This document shows, piece after piece, positions 1-7,181 of a stretch of 64,000 bases of DNA. Both the position numbers and the translations under genes were made by a program. Source of the DNA: DATBLY01 sp963705545 (GTDB taxonomy: Bacteria; Actinomycetota; UBA4738; HRBIN12); the NCBI GenBank assembly GCA_963705545.1, contig CAVPJX010000001.1, positions 682,001 through 746,000 on the forward strand, in the 5' to 3' direction. How positions within the stretch are numbered: the first letter of the stretch is position 1; every line of letters begins with the position of its first letter. A model generated the notes under the pieces. The model worked only from the letters and a program-made list of their open reading frames with translations, did no database searches and had not been told where the DNA came from.

Positions 1-137
1 GCCTCGGTCGTGATCGTGAACCCGGGCGGGACCGGGAGCCCCATGTTCGTCATCTCGGCGAGGTTGGCCCCCTTCCCGCCGAGGAGGTCCTTCATGTCCT
101 TGTTGCCTTCGGAGAAGTCGTAGACGTACTTGGTCAC
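1..137 (-). CDS. ppdK: Pyruvate, phosphate dikinase, N-terminal part (cut by window edge)
   Basis: Only the first 45 codons lie in the window. They read VTKYVYDFSEGNKDMKDLL and then GGKGANLAEM, the very characteristic start of PPDK, which interconverts pyruvate, ATP and phosphate with phosphoenolpyruvate, AMP and pyrophosphate in the cytoplasm. The N-terminal nucleotide-binding domain begins here. The start is GTG at 137: the nearby ATG at 142 runs straight into TGA, and a GGAGG lies a few bases upstream of the GTG. The leader just upstream is one of the two direct repeats that bracket the neighbouring methyltransferase gene. Confidence 0.93.
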   Translation of the reverse strand, partial: MTKYVYDFSEGNKDMKDLLGGKGANLAEMTNMGLPVPPGFTITTE

Positions 138-138
138 C

Positions 139-181
139 CCATGCCTCCGGACCGGCTCGACGACGGAGCCGTCAGTCTACG
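139..181. repeat. Imperfect direct repeat, copy A (ppdK leader)
   Basis: This 43-base segment shares an 11-base block (ccatgcctccg) and an exact 18-base block (cggagccgtcagtctacg) with copy B at 1043-1088, in the same orientation and order. Read on the minus strand each copy has a TAGACT box, a GGAGG and a start codon, so both act as a gene leader. Copy A also contains the last codons and the TGA of the methyltransferase gene. Confidence 0.8.
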
Positions 182-1029
182 GCGGCGAGCGATGGGGCCC
201 GTCCGCCTCCGACCCGCATCCGCCCTACGATCACCAGTGGGATCTCGGTGAAGACCATGCTCATCGAACCCGTCCGTATGGCCTCCGGGTCCAGGACCGG
301 CTCGTCGAGACCGTCCAGGACGAGGCCCTGCGCGAAGAACGCCCCGAGCAGGTCCGATAGTGACCGGTGGAAGTACCAGTGCGTGACCGGCTGCCCCTCC
401 AACGCCACACCCTTGGCGACCGACGGGGTGGCGTAGCCCGAGACCTTCACGCCATAGGTGCGGACCACGCCCGACGCGTCCTCGGACTGCTCGATCACCC
501 GGACGGAGTCGTTGCTGTTGAACGCCGGGTGCATCGTCGAGAAGACGAACCGGCCCCCCGAGGCGAGGAGCGCGGGGAGGGCCGATGCCATCGGTCGGAT
601 GTCGGCGATATCCATGATCGCCTGGTTGCACACCACGGCGTCGAAGGCGTGATCGCCGAGCGCGCGCAGGGCATCTTCGTCCGCGGCGTCGACGCGCCGG
701 TACTCGACCTCCCCGTCGTGCGAACGGGCGCGGTCGAGCATCGCGTCGCTGAAATCGGTCGCCAGGACGAGCGCACCCAGCTCGCTCATCCGCCGCGAGA
801 ACTCCCCGTTCCCGCAGGCGATCTCCAGCACGCGCTCGCCGGGTCGGAGCGCCAGCACCCGCTCCACGGCCGGCTGGATCAGCGGCCGCTGCATCGTGTT
901 GCCGGCCTCCATCTGCTCGTCCCAGTAGCCGGCGATCGCGTCCCAGGCGTCCCGAACCTCGTCGTTCGTGGGTGCCGGCGCGTTCGCTCCACGGATCCGA
1001 GCCGCCTCGTCGCCTCGGGTCTCGGTCAC
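172..1029 (-). CDS. SAM-dependent class I methyltransferase
   Basis: A 285-residue methyltransferase with the Rossmann-type SAM-binding motif I VLEIACGNGEFSRRM, the acidic strand-2 end (LATDFSDAML) and a post-I region DAVVCNQAIMDIAD, as in the Methyltransf_11/25 group. Substrate unknown; small-molecule methylation in the cytoplasm is likely. The start is GTG at 1029 (VTETRGDEAARI), preceded by GGAGG about six bases upstream; the in-frame ATG at 1056 adds an Arg/His-rich stretch and is less likely. It sits upstream of ppdK, and its two ends lie in the two copies of a direct repeat, as if the gene had been inserted or duplicated into the ppdK leader. Confidence 0.85.
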   Translation of the reverse strand: MTETRGDEAARIRGANAPAPTNDEVRDAWDAIAGYWDEQMEAGNTMQRPLIQPAVERVLALRPGERVLEIACGNGEFSRRMSELGALVLATDFSDAMLDRARSHDGEVEYRRVDAADEDALRALGDHAFDAVVCNQAIMDIADIRPMASALPALLASGGRFVFSTMHPAFNSNDSVRVIEQSEDASGVVRTYGVKVSGYATPSVAKGVALEGQPVTHWYFHRSLSDLLGAFFAQGLVLDGLDEPVLDPEAIRTGSMSMVFTEIPLVIVGRMRVGGGRAPSLAAVD

Positions 1030-1042
1030 GCCATGCCTCCGC

Positions 1043-1088
1043 CCATGCCTCCGCACTGGCCGAACGGCCCCGGAGCCGTCAGTCTACG
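1043..1088. repeat. Imperfect direct repeat, copy B (methyltransferase leader)
   Basis: Second copy of the repeat at 139-181. It holds the minus-strand TAGACT box and leader of the methyltransferase gene. A further ccatgcctcc at 1031-1040 repeats the first block once more, so the GGAGGCATGG leader occurs twice in tandem here. Confidence 0.8.
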
Positions 1089-1120
1089 TACACTCACCAC
1101 GAGGCGAACGGGAGGTCACG

Positions 1121-1261
1121 ATGGCGCACGCGAAGGACAAGGGCTCGAACAAGACCTCGAAGAAGAAGGCCCAGTCGAGCATCAAGGAGAAGCGCGCCGC
1201 GAAGAAGGCGAAGAAGGCGACGGGCGGATCCGGCTCCAGCTTCTCGATCGATCAGCGCTAA
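1121..1261 (+). CDS. Small Lys-rich basic protein (hypothetical)
   Basis: A 46-residue protein, MAHAKDKGSNKTSKKKAQ followed by runs such as KEKRAAKKAKKA and a Gly/Ser-rich tail. About a third of the residues are Lys or Arg, so it should bind nucleic acid or another polyanion; no family is recognised. The start ATG at 1121 has a clear GGGAGG eight bases upstream, which supports translation despite the short length. It is transcribed divergently from the methyltransferase gene and converges on the metallopeptidase gene. Confidence 0.65.
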   Translation: MAHAKDKGSNKTSKKKAQSSIKEKRAAKKAKKATGGSGSSFSIDQR

Positions 1262-1303
1262 CCCGGAACCTCTCACGCCGACCGGGGTCGATCCGATCGT
1301 GCG

Positions 1304-2611
1304 TCAGGCCGTGAGGGCAGCGTCTAGCCGCTGTAGGGTGGCCTCGTCCGAGGCGAACCCGGCGACGACGGTGCGACCGGCCGGGTCGTCGAGGAACGCA
1401 TCCTCCTGGTCGATCCAGGCGCGGAGGGCATCCGCGAACTCCTGCGCGTCCGCGCGCGTGTCCCACACGGTCTTCAGGACGACGGCGACCCGGTCGCCGT
1501 CGGTCCAGGCGCGGTAGAGACCACCGTCCCAGCCCGCGGCTGCGCGCTCGCTCGCCCCGTCGTCGAGCCGCAGCGCCAACATGACCTGGAGCCACGCCTC
1601 ACCGACGATCATCACGTCGAGGTCGCGCCACGAGCCCGGCAGCCGGGACGCGAGATCGGGGACGTCCACGGGTTGCGGGATGTCGTTCGGATACCGCTCG
1701 GGATGGATCACCTGCTCGGTCGAGACCGGGAACCGCTCGAGCGCGGCGTCCACGCCGTCCTCGCCGCCCCGCCTGTCGAGGGCGTCGATGAACCGCATGC
1801 CGGCGTCGTACGGCCAGAGCTGGGTCCGCACGATGAACGGCGGAACGTCGTCGATCGAACCTGCGTCGCTGCCGCCGAACTCCTCGCTCGCATCGGGGAA
1901 CCGGAGGATCACCTGGGTCGCGAAGAACTGCGCGCTGCCTTCGACCGCACCGAGCCCGGCCATGAAGGCCTCGTCGTCGCAACGCGCCGTGAGCGGATCG
2001 AGCCGCGTCAGGTCGAAGCGCTGGTCGTCGATCGCGTGGGTCAGCTCGTGGGCCAGGATGTACCGCGCCGTCGTGGTCAGCTCGTCCTGTCCGAGGTAGA
2101 CGAGCGCCTGGTTCGCCGGGTTGTAGTACCCGATGATCCCGCCGGACTGGAACGCTCGGAGAGCCTCGCGGACGTCGGTGCCCGGCGGAACGACGCCGAT
2201 CGTCCCCCAGGCTTCAGACCGACGTCCGAGGAACTCCGCGGAGGTCGTCTTCTCGAAATAGGCCTCGAGCCGCCGCTCGATCTGGTCGGGCGTGACCGGC
2301 TCGATCGCCACCGGATGCTCGAAGGCGAAGCCACGAACCTGCTCGACCTGATCCTCCACGCGGGCGATGTCTGCTGGCGGCTCTCCGGCAGGCTTGGGGT
2401 CGCCCCGCTCCGGTGGCGCGGGCACGTCGCACAGGGCTGCCATCGCCGCGGCGGCGGAGCCGCGTCCGGTGGGGACGGGCGAGGGCGACGCGTCGGGGCT
2501 GGGGACCTCCGACGGCGACGCCTCCGGCGTCCCGAGCTCCAGCGTGCACGCGACCGATGCCAGCGCGAGCGCCAGCGCGCCGACGATCGACCGGAACCGT
2601 CGGGCGCTCAT
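1304..2611 (-). CDS. Putative lipoprotein zinc metallopeptidase
   Basis: A 435-residue exported protein. Residues 1-22 form a signal peptide ending in a lipobox-like LASVAC, so the mature protein is probably a lipid-anchored extracytoplasmic protein, followed by a Ser/Pro-rich linker (SPSEVPSPDASPSPVP). The middle has HELTHAIDDQ, an HExxH zinc site, preceded by YYNPANQALVYL. The organisation resembles DUF4157-like or neutral-protease-like secreted actinobacterial proteins; the substrate is unknown. ATG 2611 overlaps the stop of the small membrane gene upstream (ATGA), so the two are translationally coupled downstream of glyS. In-frame codons above 2611 lie within that gene and were not used. 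Confidence 0.75.
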   Translation of the reverse strand: MSARRFRSIVGALALALASVACTLELGTPEASPSEVPSPDASPSPVPTGRGSAAAAMAALCDVPAPPERGDPKPAGEPPADIARVEDQVEQVRGFAFEHPVAIEPVTPDQIERRLEAYFEKTTSAEFLGRRSEAWGTIGVVPPGTDVREALRAFQSGGIIGYYNPANQALVYLGQDELTTTARYILAHELTHAIDDQRFDLTRLDPLTARCDDEAFMAGLGAVEGSAQFFATQVILRFPDASEEFGGSDAGSIDDVPPFIVRTQLWPYDAGMRFIDALDRRGGEDGVDAALERFPVSTEQVIHPERYPNDIPQPVDVPDLASRLPGSWRDLDVMIVGEAWLQVMLALRLDDGASERAAAGWDGGLYRAWTDGDRVAVVLKTVWDTRADAQEFADALRAWIDQEDAFLDDPAGRTVVAGFASDEATLQRLDAALTA

Positions 2612-2820
2612 CGGTGGCGCGGGAGCCAGAGGCCGACGATGGCGGCCACGATCGCGACCGCGGAGCACGCGGTCGACGCCCAGAGCAGCCCGGTGGAGCC
2701 CAGGAAGCCACGCGCCGAGACGACCAGCGCTCCCCCCGCGACGAGCACGAGCACGAACGCGAAGGCGTACAGGACGACCGACCCGCGGGTGGGTCGCGGG
2801 GACCGCGAGACGTCGGTCAC
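2608..2820 (-). CDS. Small membrane protein with two transmembrane helices
   Basis: A 70-residue protein with two hydrophobic segments (about 16-36, LYAFAFVLVLVAGGALVV, and 44-66, LLWASTACSAVAIVAAIV) and basic ends. No family recognised. GTG 2820 overlaps the TGA of glyS, and its own TGA overlaps the ATG of the metallopeptidase gene, so it is the middle of a coupled glyS-TM-peptidase string. The tight overlaps on both sides are the main support for it being a real gene. Confidence 0.65.
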   Translation of the reverse strand: MTDVSRSPRPTRGSVVLYAFAFVLVLVAGGALVVSARGFLGSTGLLWASTACSAVAIVAAIVGLWLPRHR

Positions 2821-4130
2821 AGACGGTCTCGCAGGTAGCCCACGAGCGCGTCGATCGGCAGCCGCTCCTGACCCATCGTGTCGCGCTCGCGGACGGTCAC
2901 CTGGCGATCCTCGAGCGTGTCGAAATCGACCGTCACGCAGAACGGCGTGCCGACCTCGTCCTGCCGGCGGTACCGCCGACCGATCGCCCCCGCATCGTCG
3001 TACTGGCACATCCACTCGCCCTTGACCACGTCGAACACGCGGCGCGCCTCGGGCACGAGCGTCTCGTTCCGCGAGAGCGGCAGCACCGCGACCTTGATCG
3101 GCGCCAGGTCCCGATGGAGCTTCAGCACCGTCCGCTTCTCGACGTCGCCCTTCGCGGTCGGCGCTTCGTCCACCGTGTACGCGTCCAACAGGAACACCAG
3201 CATCGCGCGATCGACGCCGACCGCCGGCTCCACCACGAACGGCAGGTAGCGCGTGTCCTTCTCCTGGTCGAAGTACGTCATCTCCTGACCGCTCGCCTCC
3301 TGGTGCGCGTTCAGGTCGAAGTCGGTCCGGTTCGCGATGCCCTCCAGCTCGGACCAGCCGAACGGGAACTCGTACTCGATGTCGGTCGCGGACTTCGCGT
3401 AATGCGACAGCTCGTCCGGATCGTGCGGCCGCAGGCGGAGCTTGTCCTTCGACACCCCGAGGTCCAGATACCATTGCAGCCGCTCGTTGACCCAGTAGGG
3501 GAACCACTCGTCGTCCGAGCCGGGCTCGATGAAGTACTCCATCTCCATCTGCTCGAACTCCCGCGTGCGGAAGATGAAGTTCCCCGGCGTGATCTCGTTG
3601 CGGAAGGACTTGCCGATCTGCGCGATCCCGAACGGGAGCTTCTTGCGCGCGACCGTCTGCACCAGTGGGAAGTCCACGAACATCCCCTGCGCGGTCTCGG
3701 GGCGCAGGTACGTGACGCCGGACTCGTCCTCGACCGGCCCCATGTGCGTCTTGAACATCATGTTGAACTGCCTGGGCTCCGAGAACACCGTCCCGCCGCA
3801 GCTCGGGCAGACGGGCGGATCGTCCAGGTGGTCGGCGCGGAACCGCCTGTGGCAGCTCTCGCACTCGATCAACGGATCGTGGAAGCCCTCGACGTGGCCG
3901 GAGGCCTCCCACACCCGCGGGGACATGATGATCGCCGCCTCCAGCCCCACGATCTCATCGCGGAGCTGGACCATCGACCGCCACCAGGCGTTGCGGACAT
4001 TGCGGCGGAGCTCGACCCCGAGGGGACCGTAGTCCCAGGACGAGCGCAGCCCGCCGTAGATCTCGGACGACTGGAACGCGATCCCCCGGCGCTTCGCGAG
4101 GGAGGTGACGGCCTCCATGAGGTCGGCCAC
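2817..4130 (-). CDS. glyS: Glycine--tRNA ligase (single-chain alpha2 type)
   Basis: Charges tRNA-Gly in the cytoplasm. The 437-residue protein is the dimeric class II type. Visible signatures are WDYGPLGVELRRN near the N-terminus, a zinc-ribbon-like insert (CESCHRRF and CPSCGG), the class II motif 2 region FRNEITPGNFIFRTREFEQME, and motif 3 EPAVGVDRAMLVFLLDAY, followed by an anticodon-binding domain (PIKVAVLPLSRN). The start is GTG at 4130 (VADLMEAVTSLAKRRG), with AAAGGAG eight bases upstream; the upstream open frame is non-coding in character. It heads a three-gene overlapping string with the small membrane protein and the metallopeptidase. Confidence 0.96.
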   Translation of the reverse strand: MADLMEAVTSLAKRRGIAFQSSEIYGGLRSSWDYGPLGVELRRNVRNAWWRSMVQLRDEIVGLEAAIIMSPRVWEASGHVEGFHDPLIECESCHRRFRADHLDDPPVCPSCGGTVFSEPRQFNMMFKTHMGPVEDESGVTYLRPETAQGMFVDFPLVQTVARKKLPFGIAQIGKSFRNEITPGNFIFRTREFEQMEMEYFIEPGSDDEWFPYWVNERLQWYLDLGVSKDKLRLRPHDPDELSHYAKSATDIEYEFPFGWSELEGIANRTDFDLNAHQEASGQEMTYFDQEKDTRYLPFVVEPAVGVDRAMLVFLLDAYTVDEAPTAKGDVEKRTVLKLHRDLAPIKVAVLPLSRNETLVPEARRVFDVVKGEWMCQYDDAGAIGRRYRRQDEVGTPFCVTVDFDTLEDRQVTVRERDTMGQERLPIDALVGYLRDRL

Positions 4131-4288
4131 GGTGCGGACTCCTTTCCCGGTCGCTGGCAGCGGCCGCTGGCGTGACGTCCATCGTACCGGGGGCACCCGC
4201 TGCGACCGGGGGACGCCACGCAACCTCCACACCCGGTCAAGACGCGCTCGGCCGCCTCCGATACCGCAAGGAAGGGGTGGTGGGCGCG

Positions 4289-4705
4289 ATGGCGACCGAG
4301 TCCTGCCCGAGCTGTGGCGCGAAGGTCTACGCCGGCCAGTCGTGGTGCGGCCAGTGCTTCGCGTCCCTGGGCGATCCCCCGGCGCCAGCGGCAACGAGCG
4401 ATCCGGCGGCCACGGCGCCGCCGCTCTCCACGCGGATGCCGGCACCCCGCGGGCCGGCTCACGTTCCCACCTACTCACGGTGGCGGGGCGGACCCACCTC
4501 CTTCGGGCCGGCCGGGCGGATCGTGCTCAGCGTGCTCGCGATCCTGCTCGGCATCGTCGGGTATCCGATGTCCCGCGGGCTGATGGTGGCGAGCGTCGGC
4601 TTCGACGTGCCGGGGACCGGCTACGTGCTGATGTACGCGGTCGTGGCCGTGGCCGGGGAGCTGTACCTGTTCTCGCGGATCTGGAAGCGCGGGCGGATCC
4701 GCTAA
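4289..4705 (+). CDS. Zinc-ribbon membrane protein (hypothetical)
   Basis: A 138-residue protein with an N-terminal zinc ribbon (CPSCGAKVYAGQSWCGQC, residues 6-23), a Pro/Ala-rich linker, then hydrophobic segments around 75-93 (IVLSVLAILLGIVGYPMS) and 110-130 (YVLMYAVVAVAGELYLF) and a basic C-terminus. This zinc_ribbon_2 plus membrane layout is common in small actinobacterial proteins of unknown role. ATG 4289 follows a purine-rich ggaagggg. It is divergent from glyS and overlaps the 3' end of uppS by four bases. Confidence 0.6.
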   Translation: MATESCPSCGAKVYAGQSWCGQCFASLGDPPAPAATSDPAATAPPLSTRMPAPRGPAHVPTYSRWRGGPTSFGPAGRIVLSVLAILLGIVGYPMSRGLMVASVGFDVPGTGYVLMYAVVAVAGELYLFSRIWKRGRIR

Positions 4706-5445
4706 TCGTTCTCGGTCAGGGCGCCGAAGCGGCGGGTGCGCTTCTGATAGTCGCGGATCGCCTCGAAGAGATGCTCGCGATCGAAGTCCGGCCAGAACAC
4801 CGGCGTGAACCAGAGCTCGGCGTACGCGGCACGCCAGAGCAGGAAGTTGGAGATCCGCTGCTCTCCGCTCGTGCGGATCAGCAGATCCGGATCGGGCATG
4901 TCTGGCTCGTAGAGCCGCTGCGCGATCGAGTCGGCCGAGATCTTCTCGATGCGGAGCTTGCCGGCGTCGTGCTCCTTCACGATGCGCTTCACGGCGTCGA
5001 CGATCTCGGTGCGACCGCCGTAGTTGAACGCGATCGTGAGGGTCATCCCGGTGTTGTCCCGGGTCAGCTCCTCCGCATCGCGGATCTCCTTCAGCACCGA
5101 CCGCGGGACCCGCCAATCGCGACGGCCGGTGAACCGGATCCGGACGTTCAGCTCGTGGAAGCGGTCTCGACGGCGCCGGAGCAGTCTCCGGTTGAAGTTC
5201 ATCAGGTAGAGGACCTCGGGTTGCGGACGCTTCCAGTTCTCCGTCGAGAACGCGTAGACGGTGAGCCACTTCAGCCCGACCTGCACCCCGCCCTCGACCG
5301 TGTCCGCGAGCGCCTCCTCCCCCGCGGCGTGGCCCTCGGTGCGGGGCAGCCCGCGCTGCGTGGCCCAACGGCCGTTCCCGTCCATCACGATCGCAACGTG
5401 CGCAGGCACGTTCGCGGGGTCGATGTCCGGGAGGAAGCTGCTCAC
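4702..5445 (-). CDS. uppS: Isoprenyl (undecaprenyl-type) diphosphate synthase
   Basis: A cis-prenyltransferase that extends allylic diphosphates with isopentenyl diphosphate to make the polyprenyl carrier for peptidoglycan and other envelope sugars. The 247-residue protein has the family signatures IVMDGNGRWA (catalytic Asp and diphosphate binding), YAFSTENWKRP, FNYGGR and DLLIRTSGEQRISNFLLWR with the typical SEQR-like C-terminal motif. The start is GTG at 5445, with GAGGGAG seven bases upstream. It follows recO by 22 bases, the usual actinobacterial pairing. Confidence 0.95.
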   Translation of the reverse strand: MSSFLPDIDPANVPAHVAIVMDGNGRWATQRGLPRTEGHAAGEEALADTVEGGVQVGLKWLTVYAFSTENWKRPQPEVLYLMNFNRRLLRRRRDRFHELNVRIRFTGRRDWRVPRSVLKEIRDAEELTRDNTGMTLTIAFNYGGRTEIVDAVKRIVKEHDAGKLRIEKISADSIAQRLYEPDMPDPDLLIRTSGEQRISNFLLWRAAYAELWFTPVFWPDFDREHLFEAIRDYQKRTRRFGALTEND

Positions 5446-5467
5446 GGGATCTCCCTCACGACGCGGT

Positions 5468-6208
5468 TCACGGCGCCGTCCTCGCGAGCATCGGCACGGA
5501 CTTCATCCGTCGCTCCAGGTGGTACTCGGCGAACCCGTAGAGCAGGCCGCGCGCCTCGTTCCGCACCCGTGTCTCGGGGATCGCGATCGCGCCCGCGTCG
5601 GTCAGGTCCGTCACCGCGAGACCGGCGAGCGTGACGAGCGCGTTCCGAGAGACCGGCGCCGATCCGGGCTCGGCGCAGCCCGCACACACGGCGCCTCCGA
5701 GCCCGAAGTTGAATAGCTGCGGATCAGCGGCACCGCAGACGGCACAGGCCGTGAGCGACGGATGGAACCCCGACAGCGAGAGCAGCTTCAGCATGAAGGA
5801 CTCGGCCACGGCCGTGGGGTCGGCCGGATGCGTCTCCAACGCCCGGAGCCCCGCGAGCAGCAACAGCACCAAGCGGACGTTGCGCTCGTGCTCCTCGGCC
5901 ACCTTGTCGACCGCCTCGAGCATCGTCTCGCCCGCCGCGAACAGGGCGAGGTCGTCGCGGAGCGCGGCGTGCGGCGAGATGATCTCCGCCTGGGTGACCG
6001 TGTCCAGCTGACCACGCCCGCGGTACAGCATCAGCGACACATGGGTGAACGGCTCGAGCCTCGCCCCGAAGCGACTGGTCGTCTTCCGGATCCCCTTCGC
6101 GACCGCTCGAACCTTGCCGGAGCCCTGGGTCATGACCGTCACGATCTTGTCGGCTTCGCCGAGCTTGACCGAACGGAGCACCACCCCCTGCTCCTTGTAT
6201 GCGGGCAT
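5468..6208 (-). CDS. recO: DNA repair protein RecO
   Basis: Recombination mediator that helps load RecA through SSB-coated DNA in the RecFOR pathway. The 246-residue protein starts MPAYKEQGVVLRSVKLGEADKI, the typical N-terminal OB fold, and carries the four-Cys zinc site as CAVCGA and CAGC around residues 150-180. ATG 6208 fits the family start better than the longer in-frame ATG at 6235. I see no good ribosome binding site, so translation may be from a short leader. Usual neighbour of era and uppS; here deoC and ALDH genes separate it from era. Confidence 0.93.
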   Translation of the reverse strand: MPAYKEQGVVLRSVKLGEADKIVTVMTQGSGKVRAVAKGIRKTTSRFGARLEPFTHVSLMLYRGRGQLDTVTQAEIISPHAALRDDLALFAAGETMLEAVDKVAEEHERNVRLVLLLLAGLRALETHPADPTAVAESFMLKLLSLSGFHPSLTACAVCGAADPQLFNFGLGGAVCAGCAEPGSAPVSRNALVTLAGLAVTDLTDAGAIAIPETRVRNEARGLLYGFAEYHLERRMKSVPMLARTAP

Positions 6209-6304
6209 GGCCGAATCGTAGCTCCCGGTCTGCAACGGTTCGTCGGTTGGACGTGTGACGTTTCCGTGGCAGGCGGTGCCTGGGAGGCACGATCGGTAGC
6301 GCGG

Positions 6305-7168
6305 TCACGCGCCGATCGGGTGCCAGACCGTCTTGAACTCCATCAACGCGGTGATCTCGTAGGGACCCTGCGCGTCATCGGAGAACGGGTCGGCGTCCTG
6401 CGCCGCGTGGAGGCGCTTGACGTTCTCGGCGGAGAGCTCTTCGACCTCGGCTCGGAGGTCATCCGGCACACCGGTGACGTCGATCGCGTTCACGTCCATG
6501 TGGCCGGCGAGCCACGGCACCAGCTCGCGCACCCGGCCCGTGAGCAGGTTCACCACCCCGCCCGGCACGTCCGACGTCGCGAGCACCTCGCCGAGCGTGA
6601 CCGCCGGCAGGGGCGCCGTTTCGGACACGATCGCGACCGCCGTGTTGCCCGAGACGATCGCGGGGGCCAGGCGCGAGACGAGCCCCAGCAGCGGCTGATC
6701 CGGTGGCGCCACCACGCCGACGACGCCGGTCGGCTCCGGGATCGTGAAGTTGAAGTACGGGCCGGCGACCGGGTTCGTACCACCCAAGGCCTGGGGGATC
6801 TTGTCGCACCACCCCGCGTACCAGACCCAGCGGTCGATCGCGGCGTCGACGCCTCGCGCGGGGTCGGCGGCGCCGGCGTCGGCCAGCTCGGCGACGAACT
6901 GGTCCCGCCGTCCCTCCATCAGCTCGGCGACCCGGTACAGGATCTGCCCGCGGTTGTACGCGGTGAGCCCGGCCCACCTGAGCTGCGCGGCGCGGGCCGC
7001 CACCACCGCTTCGCGGAGGTCCTTGCGCGAGGCGAGCGCCGCCCATCCGAGCGAGCGCCCGTCGCTGGCGAGCACCTCGTAGGAACGCCCGCTCTCGCTC
7101 CGAGGGAACGCGCCGCCGACGAAGAGCTTCGCCGTCCGCTTGACCGGGAGGCGCTCGGTGCCGCTCAC
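6305..7168 (-). CDS. Aldehyde dehydrogenase family protein, half-length
   Basis: Only 287 residues against about 480-500 for the family. It covers the N-terminal NAD-binding half (KLFVGGAFPRSESGRSYEV through GPYFNFTIPEPTGVVGVV and GNTAVAIVSE) and then ends in an unrelated-looking tail (SAENVKRLHAAQDADPF). The catalytic Cys region and the ELGGK motif are absent, so it should not be an active dehydrogenase by itself. It lies immediately downstream of a complete ALDH gene in the deoC operon, and such short ALDH partners next to deoC occur, as I recall, in other actinobacteria, suggesting a regulatory or structural subunit. Start taken at GTG 7168; the spacing to the upstream stop is 13 bases. 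Confidence 0.8.
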   Translation of the reverse strand: MSGTERLPVKRTAKLFVGGAFPRSESGRSYEVLASDGRSLGWAALASRKDLREAVVAARAAQLRWAGLTAYNRGQILYRVAELMEGRRDQFVAELADAGAADPARGVDAAIDRWVWYAGWCDKIPQALGGTNPVAGPYFNFTIPEPTGVVGVVAPPDQPLLGLVSRLAPAIVSGNTAVAIVSETAPLPAVTLGEVLATSDVPGGVVNLLTGRVRELVPWLAGHMDVNAIDVTGVPDDLRAEVEELSAENVKRLHAAQDADPFSDDAQGPYEITALMEFKTVWHPIGA

Positions 7169-7181
7169 GAGCCCATCGCCA

